From NCBI RefSeq assembly GCF_013409045.1, contig NZ_JACCBT010000001.1, positions 8,162,669-8,226,668 on the forward strand: a DNA stretch of 64,000 bases, in the 5' to 3' direction. Of the stretch, positions 42,148 through 50,866 are shown piece by piece. Position numbers and translations under genes: made by a program. The notes beneath the pieces were generated by a model. It was not told the origin of the DNA and did no database searches. It saw nothing but the letters and a program-made list of their open reading frames with translations. The number at the start of each line of letters is the position of its first letter. Within the stretch, counting starts at the first letter, position 1. The stretch is from Actinomadura citrea. GTDB taxonomy: Bacteria > Actinomycetota > Actinomycetes > Streptosporangiales > Streptosporangiaceae.

Positions 42148-43854
42148 CTACTTGATCCGCAGCTTCTTCATGAGCTTGATGCCGGTCGCCATGGAGTCGG
42201 CGAACCTGTCGTAGCCGATGGCGCCGGGCGGCTCCAGGTCCAGGATGTGCTGGCTCGCGACGGTCTGGACCTCGGTGAACTTCAGCAGCCCCTCGGACCC
42301 GTGGCGGCGTCCCACACCGGACTGCTTCATCCCGCCCATCGGGGAGTCGTAGGAGGCGTAGGCGGCGCCGTAGCCGTCGTTGATGTTGACCGTCCCCGCC
42401 TGGATGCGGGCGGCGAGGCGGCGGCCCCGCGCCGGGCTCTTCGTCCACACCGACGCGTTCAGCCCGTAGGGCGTGTCGTTGGCGCGGGCGACGACCTCGT
42501 CCTCGTCCCGGTACCTGTAGACCGCGACGACGGGCCCGAACGTCTCGTTCGCGCACAGGTCCATGTCGCCGTTGACGTCCGCGAGGACCGTCGGCTCGTA
42601 GAACAGCGGGCCGACGTCGGGACGGGCCTTCCCTCCGGCCAGGACGGTCGCGCCCTCCTTGACGGCCTGGTCGACGTGCGCCGTCACCGCGTCCAGCTGG
42701 CGCCTGTGGGTCAGCGAGCCCATCTCGGCGTCGAAGTCCAGGCCGGTGCCGAGCCGCATGCCCTTGACCAGCTCGACGAACCGCGGCACGAACCGGTCGT
42801 AGACGTCCTCGTGCACGTACATCCGCTCGATCGATATGCACAGCTGACCGGCGTTGGTGAAGCACGCGCGGACCGCGCCGCGCGCGGCGCGCTCGACGTC
42901 GGCGTCCGGCATGACGATCATCGGGTTCTTGCCGCCGAGCTCCAGCGAGTAGGCGACCAGGCGGGGCGCCACCTTCTCCGCGATCGCCTTGCCCCCGCGC
43001 GTCGAGCCGGTGAACGAGACGTAGTCGGCGTTTTCCACCAGCGGGTCGCCGATCTCGGCGGGATCGCCGACGACGATCTGCCAGAGGTCCCGGGGCAGCC
43101 CGAGCGAGACCAGCAGGTCCAGCACCCACAGGCTGGACAGGCACGTCTGGGTGTCCGGCTTGTGGACGACCGCGTTGCCCGCCATCAGCGCCGGCGCGAT
43201 GTCGCTGGCCCCGAGCGCGAACGGGTAGTTCCACGGCGCGATCAGCGCCACGACGCCCTTCGGGTGCCGCAGTTCCTGGACGCGGGTCAGCCCCGGCACC
43301 ATCCCCTTGCGGCGGCGCGGCTTCAGCAGCCGCGGGGCCCGCCGGGCGTAGTAGAGCGAGCACAGCGCGACGTCGAGGAACTCCTCCATCGCGTGGCGGC
43401 GCGCCTTGCCGGTCTCCAGCTGGATGATGTCGAGGATCTCCCCGCGCCGGTCGACCAGCGCGTCCGCGAGCCGCAGGAAGGGCTTGGCCCGCTCCCTCGC
43501 GGGCAGCGCGGCCCAGGCCCGCTGCGCCTCCCGCGCCCGCTCGTAGGCGGCCCGGACGTCCTCGGGGCTCGACAGCGGAACGGTCGCCAGGGGTTCGCCG
43601 GTGAAGGGGCTCGGGATCGTCGCGGTCTCGGCACCGTCCGATGCGACGTGCGAGACCAGCCGGTCGACCAAGGTCTGAGGAAGCGAGTGCTCCGCCGCGC
43701 CCTTGGCAGAGTCCCCCCCGCCGCCGGCAGTGTCCGCCGCGCCCTTGGCAGAGGTCGCCGCGCCTTCCGCGGAGGTCGCCGCGCCTTCGGCTGGGCCTGT
43801 TGCGCCTTCGGCTGGGTCTGCCGCGCCTTCGGCAGGGACCGTCGGGGATGCCAT
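42148..43854 (-). CDS. Succinate-semialdehyde dehydrogenase-type aldehyde dehydrogenase with low-complexity N-terminus
   Basis: A 568-residue NAD(P)+ aldehyde dehydrogenase. Residues 1-55 are imperfect AEGAA-type repeats that are not part of the fold. The catalytic domain follows with PWNYPFALG, FTGSTRGGK, the Glu motif ELGGKNP and the nucleophile Cys in AGQLCISIERM. The length of the core and the ETFGPVVAVYRY segment fit GabD2-like enzymes. Upstream of the GMC gene in one operon. Start ATG 43854; the frame is open for 14 more codons, running through a palindrome, but the MASP start is preferred. Confidence 0.9.
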   Translation of the reverse strand: MASPTVPAEGAADPAEGATGPAEGAATSAEGAATSAKGAADTAGGGGDSAKGAAEHSLPQTLVDRLVSHVASDGAETATIPSPFTGEPLATVPLSSPEDVRAAYERAREAQRAWAALPARERAKPFLRLADALVDRRGEILDIIQLETGKARRHAMEEFLDVALCSLYYARRAPRLLKPRRRKGMVPGLTRVQELRHPKGVVALIAPWNYPFALGASDIAPALMAGNAVVHKPDTQTCLSSLWVLDLLVSLGLPRDLWQIVVGDPAEIGDPLVENADYVSFTGSTRGGKAIAEKVAPRLVAYSLELGGKNPMIVMPDADVERAARGAVRACFTNAGQLCISIERMYVHEDVYDRFVPRFVELVKGMRLGTGLDFDAEMGSLTHRRQLDAVTAHVDQAVKEGATVLAGGKARPDVGPLFYEPTVLADVNGDMDLCANETFGPVVAVYRYRDEDEVVARANDTPYGLNASVWTKSPARGRRLAARIQAGTVNINDGYGAAYASYDSPMGGMKQSGVGRRHGSEGLLKFTEVQTVASQHILDLEPPGAIGYDRFADSMATGIKLMKKLRIK

Positions 43855-43892
43855 GCAGGCAGGGTATGACCACCCGCCCAGTTTGGCTACCC

Positions 43893-43912
43893 GCAAGTAA
43901 CGCGCTACTTGC
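43893..43912. promoter_or_regulatory. 20-bp palindrome, probable TetR operator
   Basis: GCAAGTAACGCGCTACTTGC: perfect 7-bp arms GCAAGTA/TACTTGC around ACGCGC. It sits 39 bp upstream of the aldehyde dehydrogenase start and 206 bp before the divergent TetR gene. This is the layout of a TetR repressor controlling the oxidoreductase operon and perhaps itself. Confidence 0.65.
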
Positions 43913-44118
43913 AGTGATATGCCCCACTAGGGCCTGCTATCTCCGTCCGCGATCCCGGCTTCTCCGTTCGCGACTGACAACCCCTGCCAAACGGACCGTT
44001 CCAAGCCAGGTTGAGTTGTGCAAGTCGAGGACTGACCGCCCCGGCCCGGTGTATCCCGAAAGCAGCGGAGAATTTCAGCGCCGTCGGGGGGCGGCGCTGC
44101 CCAGGGGAGGGGACAGCG

Positions 44119-44751
44119 ATGACGGACGCCCGCGGCCACAGGCCCGAGAGCGGCTCCGGCCGCCCCGGAGCGCGCGGCGACCGGCGCGAGCAGACCCGCG
44201 CCGCCCTGCTCGCCGCCGCCGAGCGCCTCTGGGCCGAACGCGGCATCCACGGCGCCTCGCTCGACGACATCGCGGCGGCCGCCGGCCTCACCAAGGGCGC
44301 CGTCTACTCCAACTTCGCCGGCAAGACCGACCTGCTGCTCGCCCTGATGGAGCGCATCACCAGCGCTCGCACCCGGACCGACGTCTGCGACGAGCTCCGC
44401 GCCGCCGCCGAGGACGCCGACCGCACCGGCCGCCCGTCCCGCCGCGACTCCGACGAGGCCCCCCGCCGCCTGGCCCTGCTCCTGGTCGAGTTCTGGCTCT
44501 ACGGCATGCGCGACTACGCCGCCGGCTGGCGCATCGCCGACTGGTACGCCGAACGCCGCGCCCAGCTGGCCCAGGAGCTGGAGCCCGCCGACGGCCCCGC
44601 ACCCGACGGGCTCGCTCCCGACGACCGCGCCGCCCTGACCATGGCCCTCGACTTCGGCCTGGCCTTCCAGCACCTCCTCGACCCCGTCCGGGTCCCCGCC
44701 GACCTCTACAGCACCGGCAAGACCCTCGTGCAGGGCCGCCCTCAGCCCTGA
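44119..44751 (+). CDS. TetR/AcrR-family regulator of the GMC/aldehyde dehydrogenase operon
   Basis: A 210-residue TetR repressor with its helix-turn-helix at about 22-68 (IHGASLDDIAAAAGLTKGAVYSNFAGK). Strong Shine-Dalgarno GGGGAGGGGACAGCG before ATG 44119. Divergent from the aldehyde dehydrogenase/GMC operon across 264 bp containing a perfect 20-bp palindrome, so it probably represses that operon until a ligand binds (inference from arrangement). Convergent with glpD, stops 16 bp apart. Confidence 0.9.
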   Translation: MTDARGHRPESGSGRPGARGDRREQTRAALLAAAERLWAERGIHGASLDDIAAAAGLTKGAVYSNFAGKTDLLLALMERITSARTRTDVCDELRAAAEDADRTGRPSRRDSDEAPRRLALLLVEFWLYGMRDYAAGWRIADWYAERRAQLAQELEPADGPAPDGLAPDDRAALTMALDFGLAFQHLLDPVRVPADLYSTGKTLVQGRPQP

Positions 44752-44767
44752 ACCCCGGGCCTCCAGG

Positions 44768-46507
44768 TCAGGGGGTGGCGATGGGGACGATCTCGGGGGC
44801 GCCCCGGCGCCGGGCGTCGGCCTCCTGGTCGTCCTCCTGGGTCTGGGAGGCGCGTTCGGCCTCGACGCGCTTGCGGTAGTACTCGATCTCGCGGTCGCGC
44901 TGCTTCTTGGACCAGCCGAGGACGGGCGCGAGGAGGTCGGCGGCCTCCTGGGCGACGCCGACGCCGCGGTCCCAGGTCTCGATGGAGATGCGGGTGCGGC
45001 GGGCGAGGACGTCGTTGATGTGCCGGGCGCCCTCGTGCGTGGCGCCGTAGACGACCTCGGCGCGCAGGTAGTCGTCGGCACCGCTCAGCGGCTTGGCGAG
45101 GTCGGGCTTGTCGGCGATCAGTTCGAGCAGGTCGTCCAGGAGCGTCCCGTAGCGGCGCAGGAGGTGCTCGATCCGGGCGACGTGCAGGCCGGAGCGCGCG
45201 GCGAGGCGGTGCCGGGCGTTCCACATGGCCTGGAAGCCGTCGCCGCCGACGAGCGGGATGCGGTCGGTGCAGGACTCGGCGACCTTGCCGTCGAGGCCGT
45301 GCGCGACGGCGTCGATGGCGTCCTTGGCCATGACGCGGTACGTCGTGTACTTGCCGCCCGCCACGAGGACCAGGCCCGGGACGGGGTGCGCGACCACGTG
45401 CTCGCGGGAGAGCTTCGACGTCTCCTCGGTCTCGCCGGTGAGGAGGGGGCGCAGTCCCGCGTAGACGCCCTCCACGTCGTCATGGGTGAGCGGGGTGGCG
45501 AGGACGGAGTTGACGTGGTCCAGGACGTAGTCGATGTCGGCCTTGGACGCGGCGGGGTGGGCCCTGTCGAGGTCCCAGGCGGTGTCGGTGGTCCCGATGA
45601 TCCAGTGGCGGCCCCAGGGGATCACGAAGAGCACCGACTTCTCGGTGCGCAGGATGATCCCCGTCGCGGAGTGGATACGGTCCTTCGGGACGACCAGGTG
45701 GATGCCCTTGGACGCCTTCACGTGGATCTGGCCGCGCCCGCCGACGAGTTCCTGGATGTCGTCCGACCACACTCCGGTGGCGTTGACGACCTGCTTGGCG
45801 CGGACCTCGCTGGTCGTGTTGCCCTCAAGGTCGCGGATGCGCAGGCCGGTGACGCGCTCCCCCTCGCGCAGGAACCCCAGGCACTGGGTGCGCGAGGCGA
45901 TCTGGGCGCCGTACTCCGCGGCCGTCCGCAGGACGGTCATGACGTAGCGGGCGTCGTCGACCCGCGCGTCCCAGTACTGGATCGCGCCGGTGAAGGCGTC
46001 CTTGCGCAGGGACGGCGCGAGGCGCAGCGCGCCGCGGCGCGTCAGGTGCCGGTGGTGCGGGACGCCGCGCGTGCTGCCCATCTGGAAGGCGAGGAGGTCG
46101 TAGAGGGCCACGCCCGCGCCGAGGTACGCGCGCTCCCACACGCGGTGCGTGGTCGGCAGCAGGAACGGGACGGGCTGCACCAGGTGCGGCGCGATCTGCT
46201 GGAGCAGCAGCGCGCGCTCGGTCAGCGCCTCCCGGACAAGGTCGAAGTTGTACTGCTCCAGGTAGCGCAGTCCGCCGTGGATCAGCTTGGACGACCGCGA
46301 GGACGTGCCGGACGCGAAGTCGCGGGCCTCGACCACCGCGACCGACAGGCCCCGGGTGGCCGCGTCGAGCGCCGCGCCCGCGCCGACGATGCCGCCGCCG
46401 ACGACGACCACGTCGAACTCCTCGCGGGCCATGCGGTCGAGCGCCGCGGCGCGCTCGGCCGGGCCGAGCCGCGAGCTTCCCAGACCCGTCACCGGTGATC
46501 CCGTCAT
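44768..46507 (-). CDS. glpD: Aerobic glycerol-3-phosphate dehydrogenase
   Basis: A 579-residue FAD enzyme oxidising glycerol-3-phosphate to dihydroxyacetone phosphate at the membrane, passing electrons to the quinone pool. FAD-binding motif VVVVGGGIVGAGAALDAATRG near 32-52, then SGTSSRSSKLIHGGLRYLEQ near 66-85, both typical of GlpD. The C-terminal DAO_C domain includes GATHEGARHINDVLARRTRI. ATG 46507 follows GGGGGGATGCGCG. Product DHAP is also the product of dhaKLM near the left end, though there is no sign of co-regulation. Confidence 0.95.
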   Translation of the reverse strand: MTGSPVTGLGSSRLGPAERAAALDRMAREEFDVVVVGGGIVGAGAALDAATRGLSVAVVEARDFASGTSSRSSKLIHGGLRYLEQYNFDLVREALTERALLLQQIAPHLVQPVPFLLPTTHRVWERAYLGAGVALYDLLAFQMGSTRGVPHHRHLTRRGALRLAPSLRKDAFTGAIQYWDARVDDARYVMTVLRTAAEYGAQIASRTQCLGFLREGERVTGLRIRDLEGNTTSEVRAKQVVNATGVWSDDIQELVGGRGQIHVKASKGIHLVVPKDRIHSATGIILRTEKSVLFVIPWGRHWIIGTTDTAWDLDRAHPAASKADIDYVLDHVNSVLATPLTHDDVEGVYAGLRPLLTGETEETSKLSREHVVAHPVPGLVLVAGGKYTTYRVMAKDAIDAVAHGLDGKVAESCTDRIPLVGGDGFQAMWNARHRLAARSGLHVARIEHLLRRYGTLLDDLLELIADKPDLAKPLSGADDYLRAEVVYGATHEGARHINDVLARRTRISIETWDRGVGVAQEAADLLAPVLGWSKKQRDREIEYYRKRVEAERASQTQEDDQEADARRRGAPEIVPIATP

Positions 46508-46606
46508 CGCGCATCCCCCCACAGCGGTTCGGTTTCCGAACGGTTCCTACCCAAGAGTAAGGACCGGTTCACACCGAGATGCGTATGAACGGACGTGGGG
46601 TCGCTC

Positions 46607-47734
46607 TCAGTCGGTGGACTGGCCGGGGGCCACGACGACCTGCACCCGCTGGAACTCCTTCAACTCGGTGTATCCCGCGGTGGCCATCGAACGGCGCAGC
46701 GCGCCGATGAGGTTCATGGAGCCGTCCGCGACGTGGGACGGGCCGTGCAGGATCTGCTCCATCGTCCCGATCGTCCCGAGCTCGATGCGGGTACCGCGGG
46801 GGACGTCGCCGTGGTGGGCCTCGCTGCCCCAGTGGTAGCCGCGCCCGGGCGCCTCGGTGGAGCGGGCGAACGGGGAGCCGACCATCACGGCGTCGGAGCC
46901 GCAGGCGAACGCCTTGGCGAGGTCGCCGCTGTTGACCATGCCGCCGTCGGCGATCACGTGCACGTAGCGGCCGCCGGACTCGTCCATGTAGTCGCGCCGG
47001 GCGGCGGCCACGTCGGCGACCGCGGTGGCCATCGGGACCGCGACGCCGAGGACGGTCCGGGTCGTGTGCCCGGAGCCGCCGCCGAACCCGACCAGCACGC
47101 CGGCCGCGCCGGTGCGCATCAGGTGCAGCGCCGCGGTGTAGGTGGAGCAGCCGCCGACGATCACAGGGACGTCGAGGTCGTAGATGAACTGCTTGAGGTT
47201 CAGCGGCTCGGCGCGCCCCGACACGTGCTCGGCGGACACGGTGGTCCCGCGGATCACGAACAGGTCGACGCCGGCGTCGATCACGGCCTTGTGGAACTGG
47301 GCGGTGCGCTGCGGCGACAGCCGCGCCGCGACGGTGACGCCCGCCTCGCGGACCTCCTCGATCCGGCGGCCGATCAGCTCTTCCTTGATCGGCTCGGAGT
47401 AGATCTCCTGGAGCCGCTGGGTGGCTTGGACGTCGTCCAGCGAGGCGATCTCGGCGAGCAGCGGCCCCGGGTCGTCGTAGCGCGTCCAGAGCCCTTCGAG
47501 GTCGAGCACGGCCAGGCCGCCGAGCCGTCCGACGGCGATCGCGATGGCGGGGCTGACGACGCTGTCCATCGGCGCGACGACCAGCGGCATGTCGAACCGG
47601 TAGGCGTCGATCTGCCAGGCGACGCTGACCTCCTCGGGATCGCGCGTCCGGCGGGACGGCACGATGCCGATGTCGTCGAAGGCGTACGCCCGACGGCCGC
47701 TCTTGCCACGGCCGATCTCCACCTCAGCAGCCAC
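46607..47734 (-). CDS. guaB3: GuaB3 family IMP dehydrogenase-related protein
   Basis: A 375-residue TIM-barrel protein of the IMPDH/GMP reductase superfamily, without CBS domains, always found after guaB in actinobacteria. VVAPMDSVVSPAIAIAVGRL is near 52-71, and VGGCSTYTAALHLMRTGAAG near 193-212 replaces the canonical catalytic-Cys loop GSICTTR, so true IMPDH activity is uncertain. IADGGMVNSGDLAKA near 263 matches the phosphate-binding region. GTG start after GGAGGAAGGGCGC. Seventy-two base pairs after guaB, same operon. Confidence 0.93.
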   Translation of the reverse strand: MAAEVEIGRGKSGRRAYAFDDIGIVPSRRTRDPEEVSVAWQIDAYRFDMPLVVAPMDSVVSPAIAIAVGRLGGLAVLDLEGLWTRYDDPGPLLAEIASLDDVQATQRLQEIYSEPIKEELIGRRIEEVREAGVTVAARLSPQRTAQFHKAVIDAGVDLFVIRGTTVSAEHVSGRAEPLNLKQFIYDLDVPVIVGGCSTYTAALHLMRTGAAGVLVGFGGGSGHTTRTVLGVAVPMATAVADVAAARRDYMDESGGRYVHVIADGGMVNSGDLAKAFACGSDAVMVGSPFARSTEAPGRGYHWGSEAHHGDVPRGTRIELGTIGTMEQILHGPSHVADGSMNLIGALRRSMATAGYTELKEFQRVQVVVAPGQSTD

Positions 47735-47762
47735 TGCGCCCTTCCTCCACGTGATCAGGTCT

Positions 47763-47779
47763 TCCCGCGGTTCGCGGGA
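47763..47779 (-). terminator. Small hairpin between guaB and guaB3
   Basis: TCCCGCG (47763-47769), GTT, CGCGGGA (47773-47779): a 7-bp stem with a 3-nt loop in the 72-bp gap. It may partly attenuate or protect the upstream message; too short to be confident of termination. Confidence 0.35.
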
Positions 47780-47806
47780 CCCAGCCCCGGAAGAGCTTAC
47801 GTCAGG

Positions 47807-49303
47807 TCAGCGGCCCTGGTAGTTGGGGGCCTCCACGGTCATCTGGATGTCGTGCGGGTGGCTCTCGCGCAGGCCCGCGACGCTGATGCGCATGAGCTGG
47901 CCGCGCTCCTGGAGCTCGGGGACGGTGCGGGTGCCCGCGTACCACATCGACTGGTGGAGCCCGCCGACGAGCTGGTGCGCGACGTTGGCGAGGGGCCCCC
48001 GGTAGGGGACCTGGCCCTCGACGCCCTCGGGGATCAGCTTCTCCTCGGCGTTGACCTCGGCCTGGGCGTAGCGGTCCTTGGAGTAGGAGGCGCCGCGCTC
48101 GCGGTTGCGCATCGCGCCGAGCGAACCCATGCCGCGGTAGGACTTGTACTGCTTGCCGTGGACGAAGATCAGCTCGCCCGGGGACTCCTCGACGCCGGCG
48201 AGCAGGCTGCCGAGCATCACGGTGTCGGCGCCCGCGACCAGGGCCTTGGCGATGTCGCCCGAGTACTGCAGGCCGCCGTCCCCGATCACCGGGACGCCCG
48301 CCGCCTTCGCCGCGCGGGCCGCCTCGGAGATCGCGGTGATCTGCGGGACGCCGACGCCGGCGACGATGCGGGTGGTGCAGATGGAGCCGGGGCCCACGCC
48401 GACCTTGATCGCGTCGGCGCCCGCGTCCACCAGCACCTGGGCGCCGGCCGCGGTGGCGATGTTCCCGCCGACGACCTGGACGGACGCGTTGCCCTTGATC
48501 GCGGCGATCGTGTCGGCGACGCCCTTGGAGTGGCCGTGCGCCGTGTCCACGATGATCACATCGGTGCCGGCGTCGATGAGGGCGCTCGCGCGGCGCAGGG
48601 CGTCCTCGCCGACGCCCACGGCCGCGGCGACGAGCAGGCGGCCGTCGGCGTCCTTGGTGGAGTCGGGGTACTGCTCGCTCTTGGTGAAGTCCTTGGTGGT
48701 GATCAGGCCCTTGAGGCGGCCCTCGCCGTCGACGAGCGGGAGCTTCTCCACCTTGTTGCCCGCGAGCAGGCGGAACGCCTCCTCGCGCGAGACGTCCACC
48801 GGGGCGGTGATGAGCGGCATCGCCGTCATGACCTCGCGCACGGAGCGCGACAGGTCGGTCTCGAAGCGCATGTCCCGGTTGGTCACGATGCCGACCAGCA
48901 CGCCGCGCACGTCGGTGACCGGCACGCCGGAGATCCGGTAGCGGGCGCACAGCGCCTCGACGTCGGCGAGGGTGGCGTCCGGCAGGCAGGTCACCGGGTT
49001 GGTGATCATCCCGGCCTCGGAGCGCTTGACCCGGTCGGCCTCCGCGGCCTGCTCCTCGATCGACATGTTGCGGTGCAGCACGCCGATGCCGCCCTGGCGG
49101 GCCATCGCGACCGCGGTGCGGGCCTCGGTCACGGTGTCCATCGCCGCCGAGACGAGCGGGATCCGCAGCGTGATCTCGCGGGTCAGCCGGGTCGTGGTGT
49201 CGGCCTCGCCGGGCTGCAGGTCGGAGTACCCCGGCAGCAGGAGCACGTCGTCGAAGGTCAGGCCCTGCGGGAGGAACTTGTCGGGCTCGGCGGCGGGGAT
49301 CAT
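47807..49303 (-). CDS. guaB: Inosine-5'-monophosphate dehydrogenase
   Basis: A 498-residue IMP dehydrogenase, the rate-limiting step to guanine nucleotides. LTFDDVLLLPGYSD is near 15-28, two CBS domains span about 105-225, and the catalytic Cys loop GPGSICTTRI, GDGGLQYSGDIAKAL and the flap segment YRGMGSLGAM follow. The protein ends APNYQGR. ATG 49303 is preceded by GGGAAGGTTGTC; the long open frame upstream is not part of the gene. Product of the XMP branch is used by GuaA. Confidence 0.97.
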   Translation of the reverse strand: MIPAAEPDKFLPQGLTFDDVLLLPGYSDLQPGEADTTTRLTREITLRIPLVSAAMDTVTEARTAVAMARQGGIGVLHRNMSIEEQAAEADRVKRSEAGMITNPVTCLPDATLADVEALCARYRISGVPVTDVRGVLVGIVTNRDMRFETDLSRSVREVMTAMPLITAPVDVSREEAFRLLAGNKVEKLPLVDGEGRLKGLITTKDFTKSEQYPDSTKDADGRLLVAAAVGVGEDALRRASALIDAGTDVIIVDTAHGHSKGVADTIAAIKGNASVQVVGGNIATAAGAQVLVDAGADAIKVGVGPGSICTTRIVAGVGVPQITAISEAARAAKAAGVPVIGDGGLQYSGDIAKALVAGADTVMLGSLLAGVEESPGELIFVHGKQYKSYRGMGSLGAMRNRERGASYSKDRYAQAEVNAEEKLIPEGVEGQVPYRGPLANVAHQLVGGLHQSMWYAGTRTVPELQERGQLMRISVAGLRESHPHDIQMTVEAPNYQGR

Positions 49304-49458
49304 GACAACCTTCCCGTGGTGGTGGCGGCATCGGGCCAGGTCACAAGGGACCCTGTCCCCATGGTAGGGGCCGGAGCCCGCGGCCGGCCGGGGTTTGCGC
49401 GCGGCGGCCACGTGGTCTTGATGACATCCCCCAACACGCCGGGCGGTCCTTCGCATTC

Positions 49459-49501
49459 CCCTCCGTGCCCGCACGCTTCGCGCTCGTTCGCGCACGGAGG
49501 G
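49459..49501. promoter_or_regulatory. Hairpin in the guaB/DUF5319 divergent region
   Basis: CCCTCCGTGC (49459-49468) and GCACGGAGGG (49492-49501), perfect 10-bp arms, 23-nt loop, ending 45 bp before the DUF5319 start. Possible RNA structure in its leader, or an operator. Confidence 0.4.
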
Positions 49502-49546
49502 ACCGGGGGGTGCACCTCTCGGGGCGTCTCGCAGTAGCGTGGGTAC

Positions 49547-49936
49547 GTGCACGACGATGCTCCGCTCGACCCGTTCGCCGGAGATCCGGAGGATCCGGCG
49601 GCGGCGCTCGGCGACCCGGGCGACGAGACCGCTCCGCTCAGTGTGACGGAGCGGGAGGACGTGCTGGCCGACCTCGCCGACCTGGAGGTCTTCCGCGCCC
49701 TGCTGGAGCCGCTCGGGGTGCGCGGCCTCACGGTCGACTGCGGCGACTGCGGCAAGATGCACTACATCGACTGGGACCTGCTGCACGGCAACCTGCGCCA
49801 CCTGCTGGACCAGGGCCTCCCCCGTGTGCACGAACCCGCGCTCTCCCCCGATCCCGTCGACTACGTCAGCTGGGAGTACGCCCGCGGCTACGTCGACGGC
49901 GTGATCGACAGCGAAGAGGGCCGCGACGAGAACTGA
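49547..49936 (+). CDS. DUF5319 family conserved actinobacterial protein
   Basis: A 129-residue acidic protein with DCGDCGKMHYIDWDLLHGNLRHL near its middle (split here as CGDCGKMHYIDWD then LLHGNL) and YVSWEYARGYVDGV towards the end, the hallmarks of DUF5319, a family kept between guaB and sigD-rsdA in actinobacteria. The paired Cys might bind metal or form a disulfide. Function unknown. GTG start at 49547. Confidence 0.85.
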   Translation: MHDDAPLDPFAGDPEDPAAALGDPGDETAPLSVTEREDVLADLADLEVFRALLEPLGVRGLTVDCGDCGKMHYIDWDLLHGNLRHLLDQGLPRVHEPALSPDPVDYVSWEYARGYVDGVIDSEEGRDEN

Positions 49937-49996
49937 CCGCGCGGGCCCGCACCGGTCCGGACGCGCAGGACTCGAGAGACCTGGAGGACGCCGCCG

Positions 49997-50866
49997 TCAG
50001 TCGTCGGTGGCGCGGTTCTGGTAGCCGAGTGCGCGCTTGCGGACGATCCGGCGCAGATCGTCGAGGCGCGGCGGCGGGTCGGCCACCGGCTGGGCTTCGG
50101 GCCTCCCGACCGGCTCCGTGAACATCGTGGGCGCCTCCTGCCTGCGGGAGGGGCGGCGCGGCAGGTGACGGAGGGAAGGGCCCTCCGGGCGCCGCCTGAG
50201 CTGCGGGTTCTCCTCGCGGCCCGGGCCGCCGGACGGCGTGCGGGCCGCGGGACGTCCCGCCTCGGGGGCCGGGCGCACGGGCGGCCGCGGGCGCGTGTAG
50301 GTGCCGGCGTCGGTGTCGGCCGTCCTGTCCGCGCCCTCCGCCACGCTGGACGCGCTCGGCGCCGGGGAGGCGGTGGTGCGGTCGGCGGCGCCGCCGCCCG
50401 CGGCCGCGACGCCGCTGCTGGCGAGGACGGCGCCGGCCACGCTCAGGGCCACGATGGTGCGCGGCCCGCGCCGGCGCGGGCCAGGGCCCGAGGGGGCCGG
50501 CGGTCCGGGGGCGTCGCAGGTCGGGTCGTCGACGTCGGCGACCAGCGCCCGCAGCAGCCGCACCACGGGGTCGCGGTCGTCGGCGCGCCCCTCCTCCGCC
50601 GGGTCGCGGTCGTCGTCCTGCGGGACGGCGCGGGGGGCTTCGGCGGGCGCCTCGGCGGGGCCTTCAGCGGGGGCCGCGGAACCGGCAGCGTCCCGCGCCG
50701 CCAGCGACTCGAAGAGCGCGTCGGTACGGCGCACCGCGGACAGGTCCACGGGCGCGACGGCGGGCGGGCGGGCCTGCGGCGCCTGCGCCGGGGCGTCGCC
50801 GAAGTGGGCCGGCTCGTCCGGATTCGGGGCGCCCCGCAGGCCGGTGAGGGGGCCGCGCTCCGTCAA
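49997..50866 (-). CDS. rsdA: Anti-sigma-D factor RsdA
   Basis: A 289-residue single-pass membrane protein. The N-terminal sigma-binding segment DLSAVRRTDALFESLAARD (about 41-59) resembles RsdA of mycobacteria, which holds SigD until proteolysis. Acidic and low-complexity linkers follow, a single helix lies at about 136-155 (RTIVALSVAGAVLASSGVAA), then a long Pro/Arg-rich outer tail ends in DDLRRIVRKRALGYQNRATDD. The start is the TTG in TTGA, overlapping the sigD stop; this strict coupling supports equal amounts of sigma and anti-sigma. Confidence 0.88.
   Translation of the reverse strand: MTERGPLTGLRGAPNPDEPAHFGDAPAQAPQARPPAVAPVDLSAVRRTDALFESLAARDAAGSAAPAEGPAEAPAEAPRAVPQDDDRDPAEEGRADDRDPVVRLLRALVADVDDPTCDAPGPPAPSGPGPRRRGPRTIVALSVAGAVLASSGVAAAGGGAADRTTASPAPSASSVAEGADRTADTDAGTYTRPRPPVRPAPEAGRPAARTPSGGPGREENPQLRRRPEGPSLRHLPRRPSRRQEAPTMFTEPVGRPEAQPVADPPPRLDDLRRIVRKRALGYQNRATDD

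Noticed and set aside
40615..43869. Long plus-strand open frame over the GMC/aldehyde dehydrogenase operon
   Set aside because: Same GC-driven shadow; the minus-strand genes carry FAD and aldehyde dehydrogenase motifs.
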